From positions 1-64,000 of the forward strand of contig CALWQT010000007.1 in assembly GCA_944383765.1 (NCBI GenBank): a stretch of 64,000 bases of DNA, given 5' to 3'. The translations under genes were made by a program, and so were the position numbers. Shown piece after piece: positions 34,901-44,168 of this stretch. Position 1 is the stretch's first letter. Every line of letters starts with the position of its first letter. The stretch comes from an uncultured Lachnospiraceae bacterium. Lineage in GTDB: Bacteria; Bacillota; Clostridia; Lachnospirales; Lachnospiraceae. The notes under the pieces are model-generated. The model did no database searches. It worked only from the letters and a program-made list of their open reading frames with translations, and had not been told where the DNA came from.

Positions 34901-36946
34901 ATGAAACGAGAATTAAAGGTAAGGGGGCAGCTGCGGGTTTATTTGCAGTGGCCGATCCTGCTGTCTGTTCTGGTGGTATTGATGAATCTGGTAGCCGGGG
35001 CGATCAGTCCGATCGCAGGTCTGGTTATGTGCGCGTTCACGGTGATTTATGTGGCGATTGCATTATGGCTTTATCTTTACAGAAAGCGCAGGCTGCTGAC
35101 AGGGCTGGTGGAATTTTCTTCAGATTATTCCTGGGTTCAGACTCGTTTGTTGTCAGAGATGAACCTGCCTTATGCGCTGGTGGACGAAAAGGGCAGGATT
35201 TTATGGAAAAATGAAAAGTTTCAGGAAACAGTCAGTGACCTGAAAGGCCAGAAGAAAAATCTGACATCAATATTTCCGGATATTACCAGGGAAATTTTAA
35301 GCTCCGGACAGAAAGGCTGTATTCATGTCACTTACGAGGACAGGAATTTCCGCGTGGATCTGTCTCCTGTATCCATGGAAGTGGATGCAGAGGAAGAGAA
35401 GGAACTGGGTATCGAGGAAATCCGGGAGAAAATGGTGGCGGTATATCTGTTTGATGAGACACAGATACTCAGATATGAGAAAGAGATCACGGAACAGAAA
35501 ATGGTGAGTGGTCTCATTTATCTGGATAATTATGAGGAAGCTTTGGAAAGCGTGGAGGAAGTGCGAAGGTCCCTTCTGACAGCGCTGATCGACAGAAAGA
35601 TTTCCAAGTATATTACTGCTCTCAATGGAGTGGTAAAAAAGATTGAGAAGGATAAGTATTTTTTTGCCATTAAACAGAAATATGTAGAAACTCTCCGGGA
35701 AAACCGATTTTCTATCCTGGAAGAAGTGAAGACGGTGAATATCGGAAATGAAATGTCAGTGACCCTCAGCATTGGTCTGGGAATGAATGGGGAGACCTAT
35801 GCCCAGAATTATGAATTTTCCCGTACTGCCATCGATATGGCTCTTGGGCGTGGCGGTGACCAGGCTGTGGTAAAAGACGGAAGCCGGATCCAATATTATG
35901 GTGGAAAATCCCAGCAGGCTGAAAAAACTACCAGGGTGAAAGCCAGAGTAAAGGCCCATGCGCTCAGGGAATTGATGGAGACAAAAGACCGCCTTCTGAT
36001 CATGGGTCATAAGATGGGTGATATTGATTCTCTGGGAGCAGCTATCGGTATTTACCGTATTGCGCTGGCTATGAACAAGAAGGCCAATATTGTGTTTAAT
36101 GAAGTCACATCTTCTGTCCGGCCTATGATGGAGAGATTTACGGGAGGCAGTGGGTACCCGGAAGATATGTTCGTAAAAACGGCAGATGCTCTGGAACTGG
36201 CTGATTCCAATACGATGCTGGTGGTAGTAGATGTAAACCGGCCAAGCATTACGGATGCTCCGGAACTTCTTCAGGTGATCAAGACGATCGTAGTGCTGGA
36301 CCATCACAGACAGAGCAGTGAGATTATCAGCAATGCGGTGCTGTCTTATGTGGAGCCTTATGCTTCATCTACCTGTGAGATGGTGGCGGAGGTCCTTCAG
36401 TATATCGCAGATGGAATTAAAATGAAGTCTGCGGAAGCGGATGCCATGTATGCCGGAATTGTGATCGATACCAATAATTTTACCAACCAGGCGGGAGTCA
36501 GGACTTTTGAAGCGGCAGCATTCCTGCGAAGGAACGGGGCAGATGTGACAAGAGTGCGTAAAATGTTCCGGGAAGATATGAGGGACTATAAAGCGCGGGC
36601 AAGTACCATCAGTGCGGCAGAGATTTATAAAGACAACTTTGCCCTGTCGGTATGCCCGGCAGAAGGAATCGAAAGTCCTACGATCATAGGAGCCCAGGCA
36701 GCCAATGAGCTTCTGGATATTGTAGGAATGAAAGCTTCTTTTGTGCTGACACAGTATAATGGGATTATTTATGTAAGCGCCAGATCCATTGACGAAGTGA
36801 ATGTGCAGGTAATGATGGAAAAACTGGGTGGCGGAGGTCACAGGACTATCGCAGGAGCCCAGCTGAAAGATATGACAATAGAGGAAGCCAAGGATAAGAT
36901 CAAAGGAGTTATCCAGGCAATGCTTGAGAAGGGAGATATATCATAA
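34901..36946 (+). CDS. gdpP: Cyclic-di-AMP phosphodiesterase GdpP
   Basis: A 681-residue membrane protein that hydrolyses c-di-AMP to pApA. Domain order: two N-terminal membrane helices (about 12-65), a PAS domain, a degenerate GGDEF domain, and the DHH/DHHA1 catalytic part. Motifs seen: [22 protein letters not shown], the DHH triad in VLDHHRQ, and [12 protein letters not shown] at the C-terminus. Length and architecture match Bacillus GdpP/YybT. It is followed without a gap by rplI (TAATG overlap), the classical yybT-rplI-dnaB order. Confidence 0.95.
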   Translation: MKRELKVRGQLRVYLQWPILLSVLVVLMNLVAGAISPIAGLVMCAFTVIYVAIALWLYLYRKRRLLTGLVEFSSDYSWVQTRLLSEMNLPYALVDEKGRILWKNEKFQETVSDLKGQKKNLTSIFPDITREILSSGQKGCIHVTYEDRNFRVDLSPVSMEVDAEEEKELGIEEIREKMVAVYLFDETQILRYEKEITEQKMVSGLIYLDNYEEALESVEEVRRSLLTALIDRKISKYITALNGVVKKIEKDKYFFAIKQKYVETLRENRFSILEEVKTVNIGNEMSVTLSIGLGMNGETYAQNYEFSRTAIDMALGRGGDQAVVKDGSRIQYYGGKSQQAEKTTRVKARVKAHALRELMETKDRLLIMGHKMGDIDSLGAAIGIYRIALAMNKKANIVFNEVTSSVRPMMERFTGGSGYPEDMFVKTADALELADSNTMLVVVDVNRPSITDAPELLQVIKTIVVLDHHRQSSEIISNAVLSYVEPYASSTCEMVAEVLQYIADGIKMKSAEADAMYAGIVIDTNNFTNQAGVRTFEAAAFLRRNGADVTRVRKMFREDMRDYKARASTISAAEIYKDNFALSVCPAEGIESPTIIGAQAANELLDIVGMKASFVLTQYNGIIYVSARSIDEVNVQVMMEKLGGGGHRTIAGAQLKDMTIEEAKDKIKGVIQAMLEKGDIS

Positions 36947-37392
36947 TGGAAGTTGTATTATTGGAAGATGTAAAAGCTCTTGGAAAAAAGGGACAGATTG
37001 TGAAAGTAAATGATGGATATGCCAGGAATTTTATCCTGAAAAAAAATCTGGGTGTGGAAGCCACAGCTAAGAACCTGAATGATTTAAAGCTTCAGAAAGC
37101 AAATGCGGAGAAGATCGCAGCGGAGCAGCTGGCAGCGGCAAAGGCCCTGGCAGAACAGATGGAAACCATGTCTGTGACCCTGACCATGAAGGCAGGAGAA
37201 GGCGGAAAAGCGTTTGGTTCTGTTTCTACAAAAGAGATTGCCCAGGCAGCAAAAGACCAGCTGAATCTGGATATTGATAAAAAGAAACTGGTTTTATCGG
37301 ATGGGATCAAAACCTTTGGAACCCATGAAGTGCCGGTAAAGCTTCATAAAGATGTAACAGGAAAGCTGACAGTTAAAGTAGTAGAAGCGTAA
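36946..37392 (+). CDS. rplI: 50S ribosomal protein L9
   Basis: bL9, 148 residues: the N-terminal rRNA-binding domain with [20 protein letters not shown] and GYARNFIL, a long central helix, and the C-terminal domain (SVSTKEIA). The start shares a base with the gdpP stop. Confidence 0.97.
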   Translation: MEVVLLEDVKALGKKGQIVKVNDGYARNFILKKNLGVEATAKNLNDLKLQKANAEKIAAEQLAAAKALAEQMETMSVTLTMKAGEGGKAFGSVSTKEIAQAAKDQLNLDIDKKKLVLSDGIKTFGTHEVPVKLHKDVTGKLTVKVVEA

Positions 37393-37408
37393 GATTAGGA
37401 GAGGTACG

Positions 37409-38752
37409 ATGGCCATGGAGAATGAAGCCCTTTTAAAAAGGGTACTTCCTCACAGTATAGAGGCGGAACAGTCGGTGATCGGAGCTATGCTTATGGACAG
37501 AGAGGCTATCATCACTGCATCAGAGATCATCACAGACCAGGATTTTTACCAGCGCCAGTATGGGATTATGTTTGAGGCTATGGTAGAGCTGTTTAATGAA
37601 GGACAGTCTGTGGATGTCATCAATCTGCAGGACCGCCTGAAGGAAAAAGACGTGCCTCCGGAAGTAGCCAGCCTGGAAACTCTGAAGGATATTATAACTA
37701 CGGTTCCTACTTCCGCAAACATTAAGGCATATGCCAATATTGTGCGGGAGAAAGCAGTCATGAGAAGGCTGATCAAGGTAAATGAGGAGATTGCCAATTC
37801 CTGTTATGCAGGGAAAGATAAGCTGGAGGATATTCTTGCCCATACGGAAAAGGCAGTTTTTGACCTTTTGCAGTCCAGAACAGGGGGAGATTTTGTTCCC
37901 ATCAGGCAGGTGGCGTTAAATGTACTGGAAAAGATAGAGATCGCCTCCAAAACAAAAGATACGGTTACCGGAATTCCAACCGGTTTTATTGACCTGGATT
38001 ATAAAACATCGGGAATGCAGCCTTCGGACTTTATCCTGATCGCAGCCCGTCCGTCCATGGGAAAAACAGCGTTTGTGCTGAACCTGGTGGACTATGTGGC
38101 GGTAAAGAAAAAGAGGCCATGTATGATCTTCAGCCTGGAGATGTCCAAAGAGCAGCTGGTAAACCGTATGCTTGCCATGGAGTCTAATGTAGATTCCCAG
38201 AAGCTGAGGACCGGTACGTTAACAGATGCAGACTGGGATGCTGTGGTGGAAGGAATCGGAATCATTGGAAATTCTACGCTGACGATTGACGATACCCCTG
38301 GTATTTCCATTTCGGAACTCAGGTCAAAGTGCAGAAAGAAAAAACTGGAAGACGGGCTGGATATGGTAATCATCGATTACCTTCAGTTAATGTCAGGAAG
38401 CGGAAAGAATAATGACAACCGTCAGCAGGAAATTTCCGAAATCTCCAGGTCTCTAAAGGCTCTGGCCAGAGAACTGAATGCTCCGGTCATCGCGCTGTCT
38501 CAGCTAAGCCGTGCCTGTGAAACCAGGACAGACCACCGTCCTATGCTTTCCGACCTTCGTGAATCCGGAGCCATCGAGCAGGACGCAGACGTGGTGATGT
38601 TTCTTTACCGTGATGATTATTACAATAAAGATACGGAAAATCCCAATGTGGCGGAAGTGATCATTGCTAAGCAGAGAAACGGCCCTATTGGAACCATTAA
38701 CTTAGTCTGGATGCCGGAATATACAAAATTTAGAAATATGGCGAGAAGTTAA
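37409..38752 (+). CDS. dnaB: Replicative DNA helicase
   Basis: Hexameric RecA-fold helicase (DnaC in Bacillus naming), 447 residues. Seen: the N-terminal primase-interacting domain (PHSIEAEQSVIGAML), Walker A in ARPSMGKTAF near 212-221, Walker B in MVIIDYLQLM, and the arginine-finger region SQLSRACETR. AGGAGAGG is 4 nt before the ATG at 37409; a second ATG at 37415 is possible. Confidence 0.96.
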   Translation: MAMENEALLKRVLPHSIEAEQSVIGAMLMDREAIITASEIITDQDFYQRQYGIMFEAMVELFNEGQSVDVINLQDRLKEKDVPPEVASLETLKDIITTVPTSANIKAYANIVREKAVMRRLIKVNEEIANSCYAGKDKLEDILAHTEKAVFDLLQSRTGGDFVPIRQVALNVLEKIEIASKTKDTVTGIPTGFIDLDYKTSGMQPSDFILIAARPSMGKTAFVLNLVDYVAVKKKRPCMIFSLEMSKEQLVNRMLAMESNVDSQKLRTGTLTDADWDAVVEGIGIIGNSTLTIDDTPGISISELRSKCRKKKLEDGLDMVIIDYLQLMSGSGKNNDNRQQEISEISRSLKALARELNAPVIALSQLSRACETRTDHRPMLSDLRESGAIEQDADVVMFLYRDDYYNKDTENPNVAEVIIAKQRNGPIGTINLVWMPEYTKFRNMARS

Positions 38753-38833
38753 GAATTTCTGTCATAATCCTAAATCCTGAAGCATAACATATAATAGATG
38801 TGAAATATTGCCGACTAAAGGAGAGGATTTAGG

Positions 38834-39487
38834 ATGAACGAGATACATTATCTGATTTCAGATGCGTCTAAAAAGGTAGATGTGGAGTCCCATGTGCTCC
38901 GGTATTGGGAGGACGAGCTGGAACTGAAGATTCCCAGGAATGAAATGGGGCATCGCTATTATACGGAATTTCATATCCGTCTGTTTAAGCAGATAAAAGA
39001 CCTGAAGGCGAAAGGATATCAGCTGAAGGCTATTAAGTCAGCGCTGGAAAAGATGATGGAGGAAGGGAAAGAAGAACTGTCAGATGATATGCTGAATGAG
39101 GCAGCTGCGGCCCTTCGTGAAAGCGCAATAGGCGGGGAAGAACAAGCCTTTCCGGCAGAGGCAGGATCCAATCAGACCGTGATGACAGCAGAAGAAAAGA
39201 TGGAGCAGTTTCAGGAAATTATGAACCATATCATCGGAAAAGCGCTGGAGCATAACAATGAACAGCTTAGTCAGGATATCAGTATGCTGGTGAATGATAA
39301 GGTTTCCAAAGAATTGGAATATCTGATCCGTGTCAGCGACGAGAAGGAAGAGGAGAGGTTCAAGCATCTGGACGAAACCATACGGGAATATCAGAAAGAA
39401 GGAAAAGGCCGTGCAGAAGCAGCGGCTTCCAAAATTCCATTTTTCCGGAAAAAGAAGTTTGGAAAGAATGGAAATAAGTTAGCATAG
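38834..39487 (+). CDS. MerR-like helix-turn-helix protein
   Basis: A 217-residue protein with an N-terminal MerR-type winged helix (residues about 5-70: KVDVESHVLRYWEDE, RYYTEFHIRLFKQIKDLKAKGYQLKAIKS split into two parts), then a long acidic coiled-coil-like region and a basic C-terminus. It lacks metal-binding cysteines. It sits 81 bp after dnaB. In related Clostridia a similar gene follows dnaB; its role is not known to me. Confidence 0.78.
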   Translation: MNEIHYLISDASKKVDVESHVLRYWEDELELKIPRNEMGHRYYTEFHIRLFKQIKDLKAKGYQLKAIKSALEKMMEEGKEELSDDMLNEAAAALRESAIGGEEQAFPAEAGSNQTVMTAEEKMEQFQEIMNHIIGKALEHNNEQLSQDISMLVNDKVSKELEYLIRVSDEKEEERFKHLDETIREYQKEGKGRAEAAASKIPFFRKKKFGKNGNKLA

Positions 39488-39504
39488 TAAGAAGTTGAAA
39501 TAGA

Positions 39505-39554
39505 ATACCCTTTATCTGGAAAAAAGGATTTTCCGGATAAAGGGTATTTTTTAT
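39505..39554 (+). terminator. Terminator of the gdpP-dnaB-merR group
   Basis: Long stem ATACCCTTTATCTGGAAAA / TTTTCCGGATAAAGGGTAT with a short AAGGA loop and six T residues. Confidence 0.88.
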
Positions 39555-39569
39555 ATTCTAAAAACAGAA

Positions 39570-40139
39570 TCAGGACTCAGCCAGATCCATTCTCCCCCAT
39601 ATGGGAGGCGAAATGGAAGAAATCCCTTTTACTTCTTTGTCTCCAAGATTTTTGCAGATGTGAGGGAGATTTTTTTGGATTACCGTAGAGTCGCCGGGAA
39701 ACAGGGTGATGTCTGTATCGCCGATCTGTACAGTTAAGACACCCTCCTGCACATAAATCAGTTCTTCGGAATAATGCTGGATAGGCTCTTCCACATCTTG
39801 AGAATGGGGAGAAACGGTAAAAGCGATCAGAAGAGATTGAGGGTCATATTCCGGAGAAGGAAGAGGAGTCAGGAACCGGTAAGTAACGGACCTGTCTTCC
39901 GAATAACGGATAATCTGCTGATTCTTTCGGAGAGTCAGATTTCCAATGATCTCTACGTCATCCAGAAGCATATATAAGGGCAGCTGGAAGACAGCGGCTA
40001 TTTTCCGGAGAGAAGAGAGAGAAGGGTCGATTTCACCCCGTTCAATCTGGGAAATATAGCTGATGGACATGCCGCATAAAGAAGCCAGTTCCCGGAGCGT
40101 CATATTTTTCTGTTTACGATATTCTCTGATTTTAAGCAT
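39570..40139 (-). CDS. XRE-cupin transcriptional regulator
   Basis: A 189-residue regulator: N-terminal Cro/C1-type helix-turn-helix (MTLRELASLCGMSISYISQI, residues 13-32) and a C-terminal cupin (YSEELIYVQEG ... FPGDSTVI ... PHICKNLG). This architecture is common in controllers of amino-acid, polyamine and peptide uptake. It diverges from the epimerase-transporter genes and likely controls them; the AT-rich gap contains ATATTTAT-type repeats that could be its operator. Confidence 0.88.
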   Translation of the reverse strand: MLKIREYRKQKNMTLRELASLCGMSISYISQIERGEIDPSLSSLRKIAAVFQLPLYMLLDDVEIIGNLTLRKNQQIIRYSEDRSVTYRFLTPLPSPEYDPQSLLIAFTVSPHSQDVEEPIQHYSEELIYVQEGVLTVQIGDTDITLFPGDSTVIQKNLPHICKNLGDKEVKGISSISPPIWGRMDLAES

Positions 40140-40235
40140 AGGTCACCTCAAATGATAAGGAATGATTTACTGTTATTATAAAACATTGGCGAAAAAAAGG
40201 CAAAAATAAATATTTATGCAAAATATATTTATAAA

Positions 40236-40264
40236 TTGACAAAAAAGTTTTGTTATAGTAAAAT
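40236..40264 (+). promoter_or_regulatory. Promoter of the dipeptide epimerase operon
   Basis: -35 TTGACA (40236-40241), 17-bp spacer, -10 TAAAAT (40259-40264). Inverted ATAAATAT / ATATTTAT repeats just upstream (40206-40232) are candidate regulator sites. The string TTTTGTTATAGTAAAA here is identical to 18135-18150. Confidence 0.7.
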
Positions 40265-40313
40265 TCCTCAATATATAACTTAAAAATTTTATTATTTATA
40301 AAAAAGAGGAGTC

Positions 40314-41390
40314 ATGAAAATCACAGATGTAAAAATGGAAAAATTTTATATTGAGATGACGGAGCCATTCAAAGTGGCATTTGCGGAGGTAAACAGTTCT
40401 GTCAGTATTTTGATCAAAATAGAGACAGATGAAGGGGTGTGTGGATATGGAGAGGCAGCCCCATTCGCTCCGGTGACCGGCGAAACAGCAGATGGCTGTC
40501 TGGAGATGCTTCAGATGTTCCGGACAGGACTGATTGGAATGAATCCTCTGGATATTGAAAAAGTCCATGTTATGATGGACAGCGTTACCCATGGGAATGG
40601 TTCTGCAAAGTGTGCCGTAGATATTGCACTTCATGATATTGTGGGGAAAGTAATGGGACAGCCCCTTTACAGGGTGTTAGGCGGATACCAGAATGAAGTA
40701 CAGAATGATGTGACCATCGGAATTGGTGAGCCGGAAAAAATGGCAGCCGCAGCGGAAGAATATGTAAAGAAACAGGGATACCGGATTTTGAAGATTAAAG
40801 TAGGTATCTGTGTAGAGGAAGACCTGCGTGCACTCAGCCTGATCCGTCAGGCAGTGGGAGAAAACGTAAGGCTGAGGGTGGATGCCAACCAGGGATACTC
40901 GTTCAGCCAGGCTGTCTATGCATTGGAAGGAATGAAAAAACTGGGAATTGAAGCAGTAGAACAGTGCTTGCCGGATTGGGACCTGGACGGTGCAGCGGAG
41001 CTGAAACGAAAGACCAGCGGTATCCAGTTAATGCTGGATGAATCGATCCATACGGTAAAAGATGCCGCCAGAGCCTGTAAACAGGGAGCAGCCGATATTT
41101 TTAACATTAAGCTGATGAAATGCGGAGGGCTGTACCGGGGAGGACAGATTGCCACGCTGGCTGAAAATTTCGGGATTACCTGTATGGTAGGGTGTATGCT
41201 GGAAACCAAGATTGCCATTACCGCAGGCCTAAGCCTTGTAGCAGCCAGAAAATACATTACAGAAGCGGATTGTGACAGTTTTTTGTATTACAAAGATGCG
41301 GATAACGGTATGCCGGGAGGATTTATCAGAAATGGTGACATATTCCGCCTTCTGGAACGGCCAGGTCTGGGACTTGATATTTCATTTTAA
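40314..41390 (+). CDS. Dipeptide epimerase (L-Ala-D/L-Glu epimerase-like)
   Basis: A 358-residue enolase-superfamily enzyme of the muconate-lactonizing subgroup. Catalytic and metal residues seen: the KxK acid/base lysine in LKIKVG near 160-165, metal Asp in VDANQGY, Glu in GIEAVEQ, Asp/Glu in LDESIH, and the second lysine in FNIKLMKCGG. Relatives (YkfB, YcjG) epimerise L-Ala-D-Glu from peptidoglycan turnover, others act on other dipeptides. The DUF819 transporter after it fits uptake and use of a peptide or amino acid. Confidence 0.87.
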   Translation: MKITDVKMEKFYIEMTEPFKVAFAEVNSSVSILIKIETDEGVCGYGEAAPFAPVTGETADGCLEMLQMFRTGLIGMNPLDIEKVHVMMDSVTHGNGSAKCAVDIALHDIVGKVMGQPLYRVLGGYQNEVQNDVTIGIGEPEKMAAAAEEYVKKQGYRILKIKVGICVEEDLRALSLIRQAVGENVRLRVDANQGYSFSQAVYALEGMKKLGIEAVEQCLPDWDLDGAAELKRKTSGIQLMLDESIHTVKDAARACKQGAADIFNIKLMKCGGLYRGGQIATLAENFGITCMVGCMLETKIAITAGLSLVAARKYITEADCDSFLYYKDADNGMPGGFIRNGDIFRLLERPGLGLDISF

Positions 41391-41419
41391 CCATCATATA
41401 AAGACAGGGGGAAAAGCTT

Positions 41420-42517
41420 ATGTTTCCATTATTTCAAACTTCAGATAGTATGCTTGCAGTGATTCTCTGCCTGATTGCCCTGGCATTCTGGGTACAGAAA
41501 TTTAAGGTATTCAAACTCATAGGTCCTGCTCTGTTTATCATTATTTCCGGAATCTTGCTGGTAAATTTCAAGATTGTTACGGGAAGCTGTGACTTATACG
41601 GAGTGATACAGACTTACTGTATTCCCATATCTGTTTCTTTGTATCTGCTGAATGTGGATCTGAAGAAAATCATAAAAATGTCTCAGCAGCCTCTGATGTC
41701 CATTGCATCAGCTGTGTTCTGCGTCAGTCTGGTGACTATGGTGTTTGGTTCTATCTTCGGAGGGAAAATTGAGGAAGGCTGGAAAGTAGCCGGAATGTTT
41801 GTAGGAACCTACACAGGGGGAAGCGGAAACCTGACAGCCATCGCCACAGGATTAAATGCTTCAGCGTCCACCATAGCGGCGGCAAATGCGGCAGATTATG
41901 TGGTTGGTATGCCTACTTTGGTATTGATGTTTGCAGCTCCGGCTTTGATGAAATCTTCCAAGAAGTTCCAGAAACTCTGGCCATATTCTTTTACTCAGGA
42001 AGAACTGGAAGGGGATGGAAGCCATCAGGAACTGATGGGAACGGATACCTGGAGCATTAAAGATATTGCCATATTGCTGGCAATCTCCACTTCCATTGTT
42101 GCCATCTCTACAAAAGTATCGGCCATTCTGGGACCGGAATTTTCCAGTGCGGGAAGAATCCTGCTGATCTCTACGTTTTCAATTTTAGTCGCACAGATTC
42201 CGGCAGTGAGAGAGCTGAAAGGGGCTATGAATCTGGGGTTGTTTTTTGGTATGATGTTCCTGGCAGTAGTAGGTTTTTCTGTAGACATCAGAGGTTTCCT
42301 GGGTTCAGCCCTTACGATTACCCTGTTTTGTTTCTGTGTGATTTTCGGAAGCCTGATCCTGCATTTGCTGGTAACCAGAATGCTGAAAATCCGCTATGAA
42401 TATGTGCTTTTGGGTATCGTGGGAGCGATTGCAGACGGTACCACGGCTGCTCTGGTCGCAAGGTACCTGGAAAGCGGTACTCGGTCCCTGGAAACACAGC
42501 GGAAATGCAGACTATGA
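41420..42517 (+). pseudogene. DUF819 membrane transporter, truncated at the C-terminus
   Basis: A 365-residue DUF819 (YjcL-like) membrane protein with about ten membrane segments; GTYTGGSGNLTAIATGL and ANAADYVVG are conserved blocks. The last genuine family residues are near GAIADGTTAALVA (about 42460); after that the frame runs into the sequence of a different gene and ends with an unrelated tail (about 18 residues). About 35-40 residues of the last membrane segment appear missing. Whether the product still works is uncertain. AGGGGGA precedes the ATG. Confidence 0.75.
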
Positions 42518-43355
42518 CCTTCATGGCACTTATGTGGGAGATGATGCCCTGAGATATGATATGGACCTGCTGTGCATGAAATGGCTGGAACATTTTCTGA
42601 AAGGCAGAGATACGGGGATTGAGAAGACTGCGGCGGTGGAATATTATACGCTGGGAGAAAATCAGTGGAAACAGGCACAGGCATGGCCGCCGGAAGGAAC
42701 GGAGGAACAGATTTTTTATCTGGATGGAGATTGTGATGATACCGGAGTGGGAACAGGCCGGGAACAGGGGAAGGGAATCCTGTCTCTGGAATGTCCGGGT
42801 TCTTCAGGTCAGGACAGCTATCAATATGACCCGGATGACCCATCCACCCATATCATCGATGTGTCGGAAAATGAACTGGAGACACCGGAAGACTATACAG
42901 AGGAAGAAAAAAGAAGGGATATCCTTTGCTTTACAACTCCCGCCTTTGAACGCCCGGTCACCATTACCGGTGATGTGACAGTGAAGCTGTTTGTATCTTG
43001 TGACTGTCCGGATACAGATCTTGTGGTGAGGATTACGGATGTGGATGAGAATGGCAGGTCTGTCAAACTGGCAGATGGAGTTCTGGGCTGTAAATACCGG
43101 AATGGTTTTGAAAAGCCGGAGTATATGGAGGTTGGAAAGATTTATGAGGTATCAGTCAGAACTACGAAAATATCCAATACGTTCCGATCTGGTCATAAAA
43201 TGAGGCTTACCATTACTTCCAGTGCGAAAAATTTTATTTTCCCTAATAGTAATACAGAACTGGGGTTTGACAGTCCTGAGAAACGGATTGCCAATGTGAC
43301 GGTACACAGAGGGAAGGAATATCCGTCTTCTGTGTGCGTAAGGCTGGAAGGATAA
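42462..43355 (+). pseudogene. CocE/NonD (X-Pro dipeptidyl-peptidase-like) hydrolase, 3' remnant
   Basis: The C-terminal part of a CocE-type hydrolase: GPWKHSGNADYDL with the catalytic His, the KWLEHFLKG motif, and the complete jelly-roll C-terminal domain ending in GKEYPSSVCVRLEG. The first 300 or so residues, including the alpha/beta-hydrolase nucleophile Ser and Asp, are missing. No ribosome-binding site or start fits the fragment; it begins inside the DUF819 frame in another phase. This is best explained by a deletion joining two co-oriented genes. The intact enzyme would have hydrolysed peptides or esters. Confidence 0.8.
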
Positions 43356-43372
43356 TATGTGATAAGAAACAG

Positions 43373-43412
43373 GAAAGGCATTGATTTCTTGACAGAATCA
43401 ATGCCTTTTTCT
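43373..43412. terminator. Bidirectional terminator
   Basis: AAAGGCATTGATTTC / GAATCAATGCCTTT with a TTGACA loop and T tract; between the hydrolase remnant and the convergent response-regulator gene. Confidence 0.82.
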
Positions 43413-43421
43413 GTTGTCAGA

Positions 43422-44168
43422 TCAGGTGTTTTCTTCTTCAGGCCATAAGGATGAGCTATTAGCTGAAATTCCTTCTTTCATACGGTATCCTACTCCGATT
43501 TCTGTGCTGATATATTTGGGATCAGCAGGATTTTCTTCGATTTTCCGGCGGATATGGGCCATATTGACACGGAGTATCTGGTTATTGTTATCTGCGTAAG
43601 GGCCCCAGATATGATTGATCATAAAGTCATAGGTGAGCACTTTTCCAGCATTGCGAGCCAGGAGAGAAACCAGTTTATATTCAATTTGAGTCAGATGAAT
43701 CTGGTTGCCGGCCAGGTTTACCAGACGTTTTTCAAAGTCAATACAGAGGTCCCCGCACTGATATACAGAGGGGGAAGCAGACACTCCGGAAGCCGGTATC
43801 TGGCTGTGTCTTAGAGCGGTACGGATCCTTGCCAGGAGTTCGGAAGTACCAAAAGGTTTTGTGATATAATCGTCGGCTCCCGCGTCCAGAGCAGCTACTT
43901 TCTGGCTTTCTTCCGATCTGGCAGAAATGACCAGAATGGGTACAGCGGAAAATTCCCGGACTTTTTTGATGATATCGATTCCGTCAATATCGGGAAGTCC
44001 CAGATCAAGGAGCACAATATCGGGGCAGAGGGATGTGATGCAGGAAAGTCCGTCTTTTCCGGTCCCTGCGGAAACTGCCTTATAACCATGGTTTTCCAGG
44101 GTGGTTTCCATAAATGTGCAGATATTTTTTTCATCTTCAATAATAACAACAGTCAGTTTATGATTCAT
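43422..44168 (-). CDS. KdpE-like response regulator
   Basis: A 248-residue OmpR-family regulator. Receiver domain: acidic pair ED near 11-12, phosphoacceptor D55 in LLDLGLPD, and the conserved K in TKPFG. C-terminal winged helix: LTQIEYKLVSLLARNAGKVL, then RVNMAHIRRKIE. It resembles KdpE. The ATG at 44168 is chosen since AGGAG directly touches an earlier ATG (44177) with no spacing. It overlaps the kinase gene by about 11 nt. No kdpFABC genes are in the window. Confidence 0.87.
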   Translation of the reverse strand: MNHKLTVVIIEDEKNICTFMETTLENHGYKAVSAGTGKDGLSCITSLCPDIVLLDLGLPDIDGIDIIKKVREFSAVPILVISARSEESQKVAALDAGADDYITKPFGTSELLARIRTALRHSQIPASGVSASPSVYQCGDLCIDFEKRLVNLAGNQIHLTQIEYKLVSLLARNAGKVLTYDFMINHIWGPYADNNNQILRVNMAHIRRKIEENPADPKYISTEIGVGYRMKEGISANSSSLWPEEENT

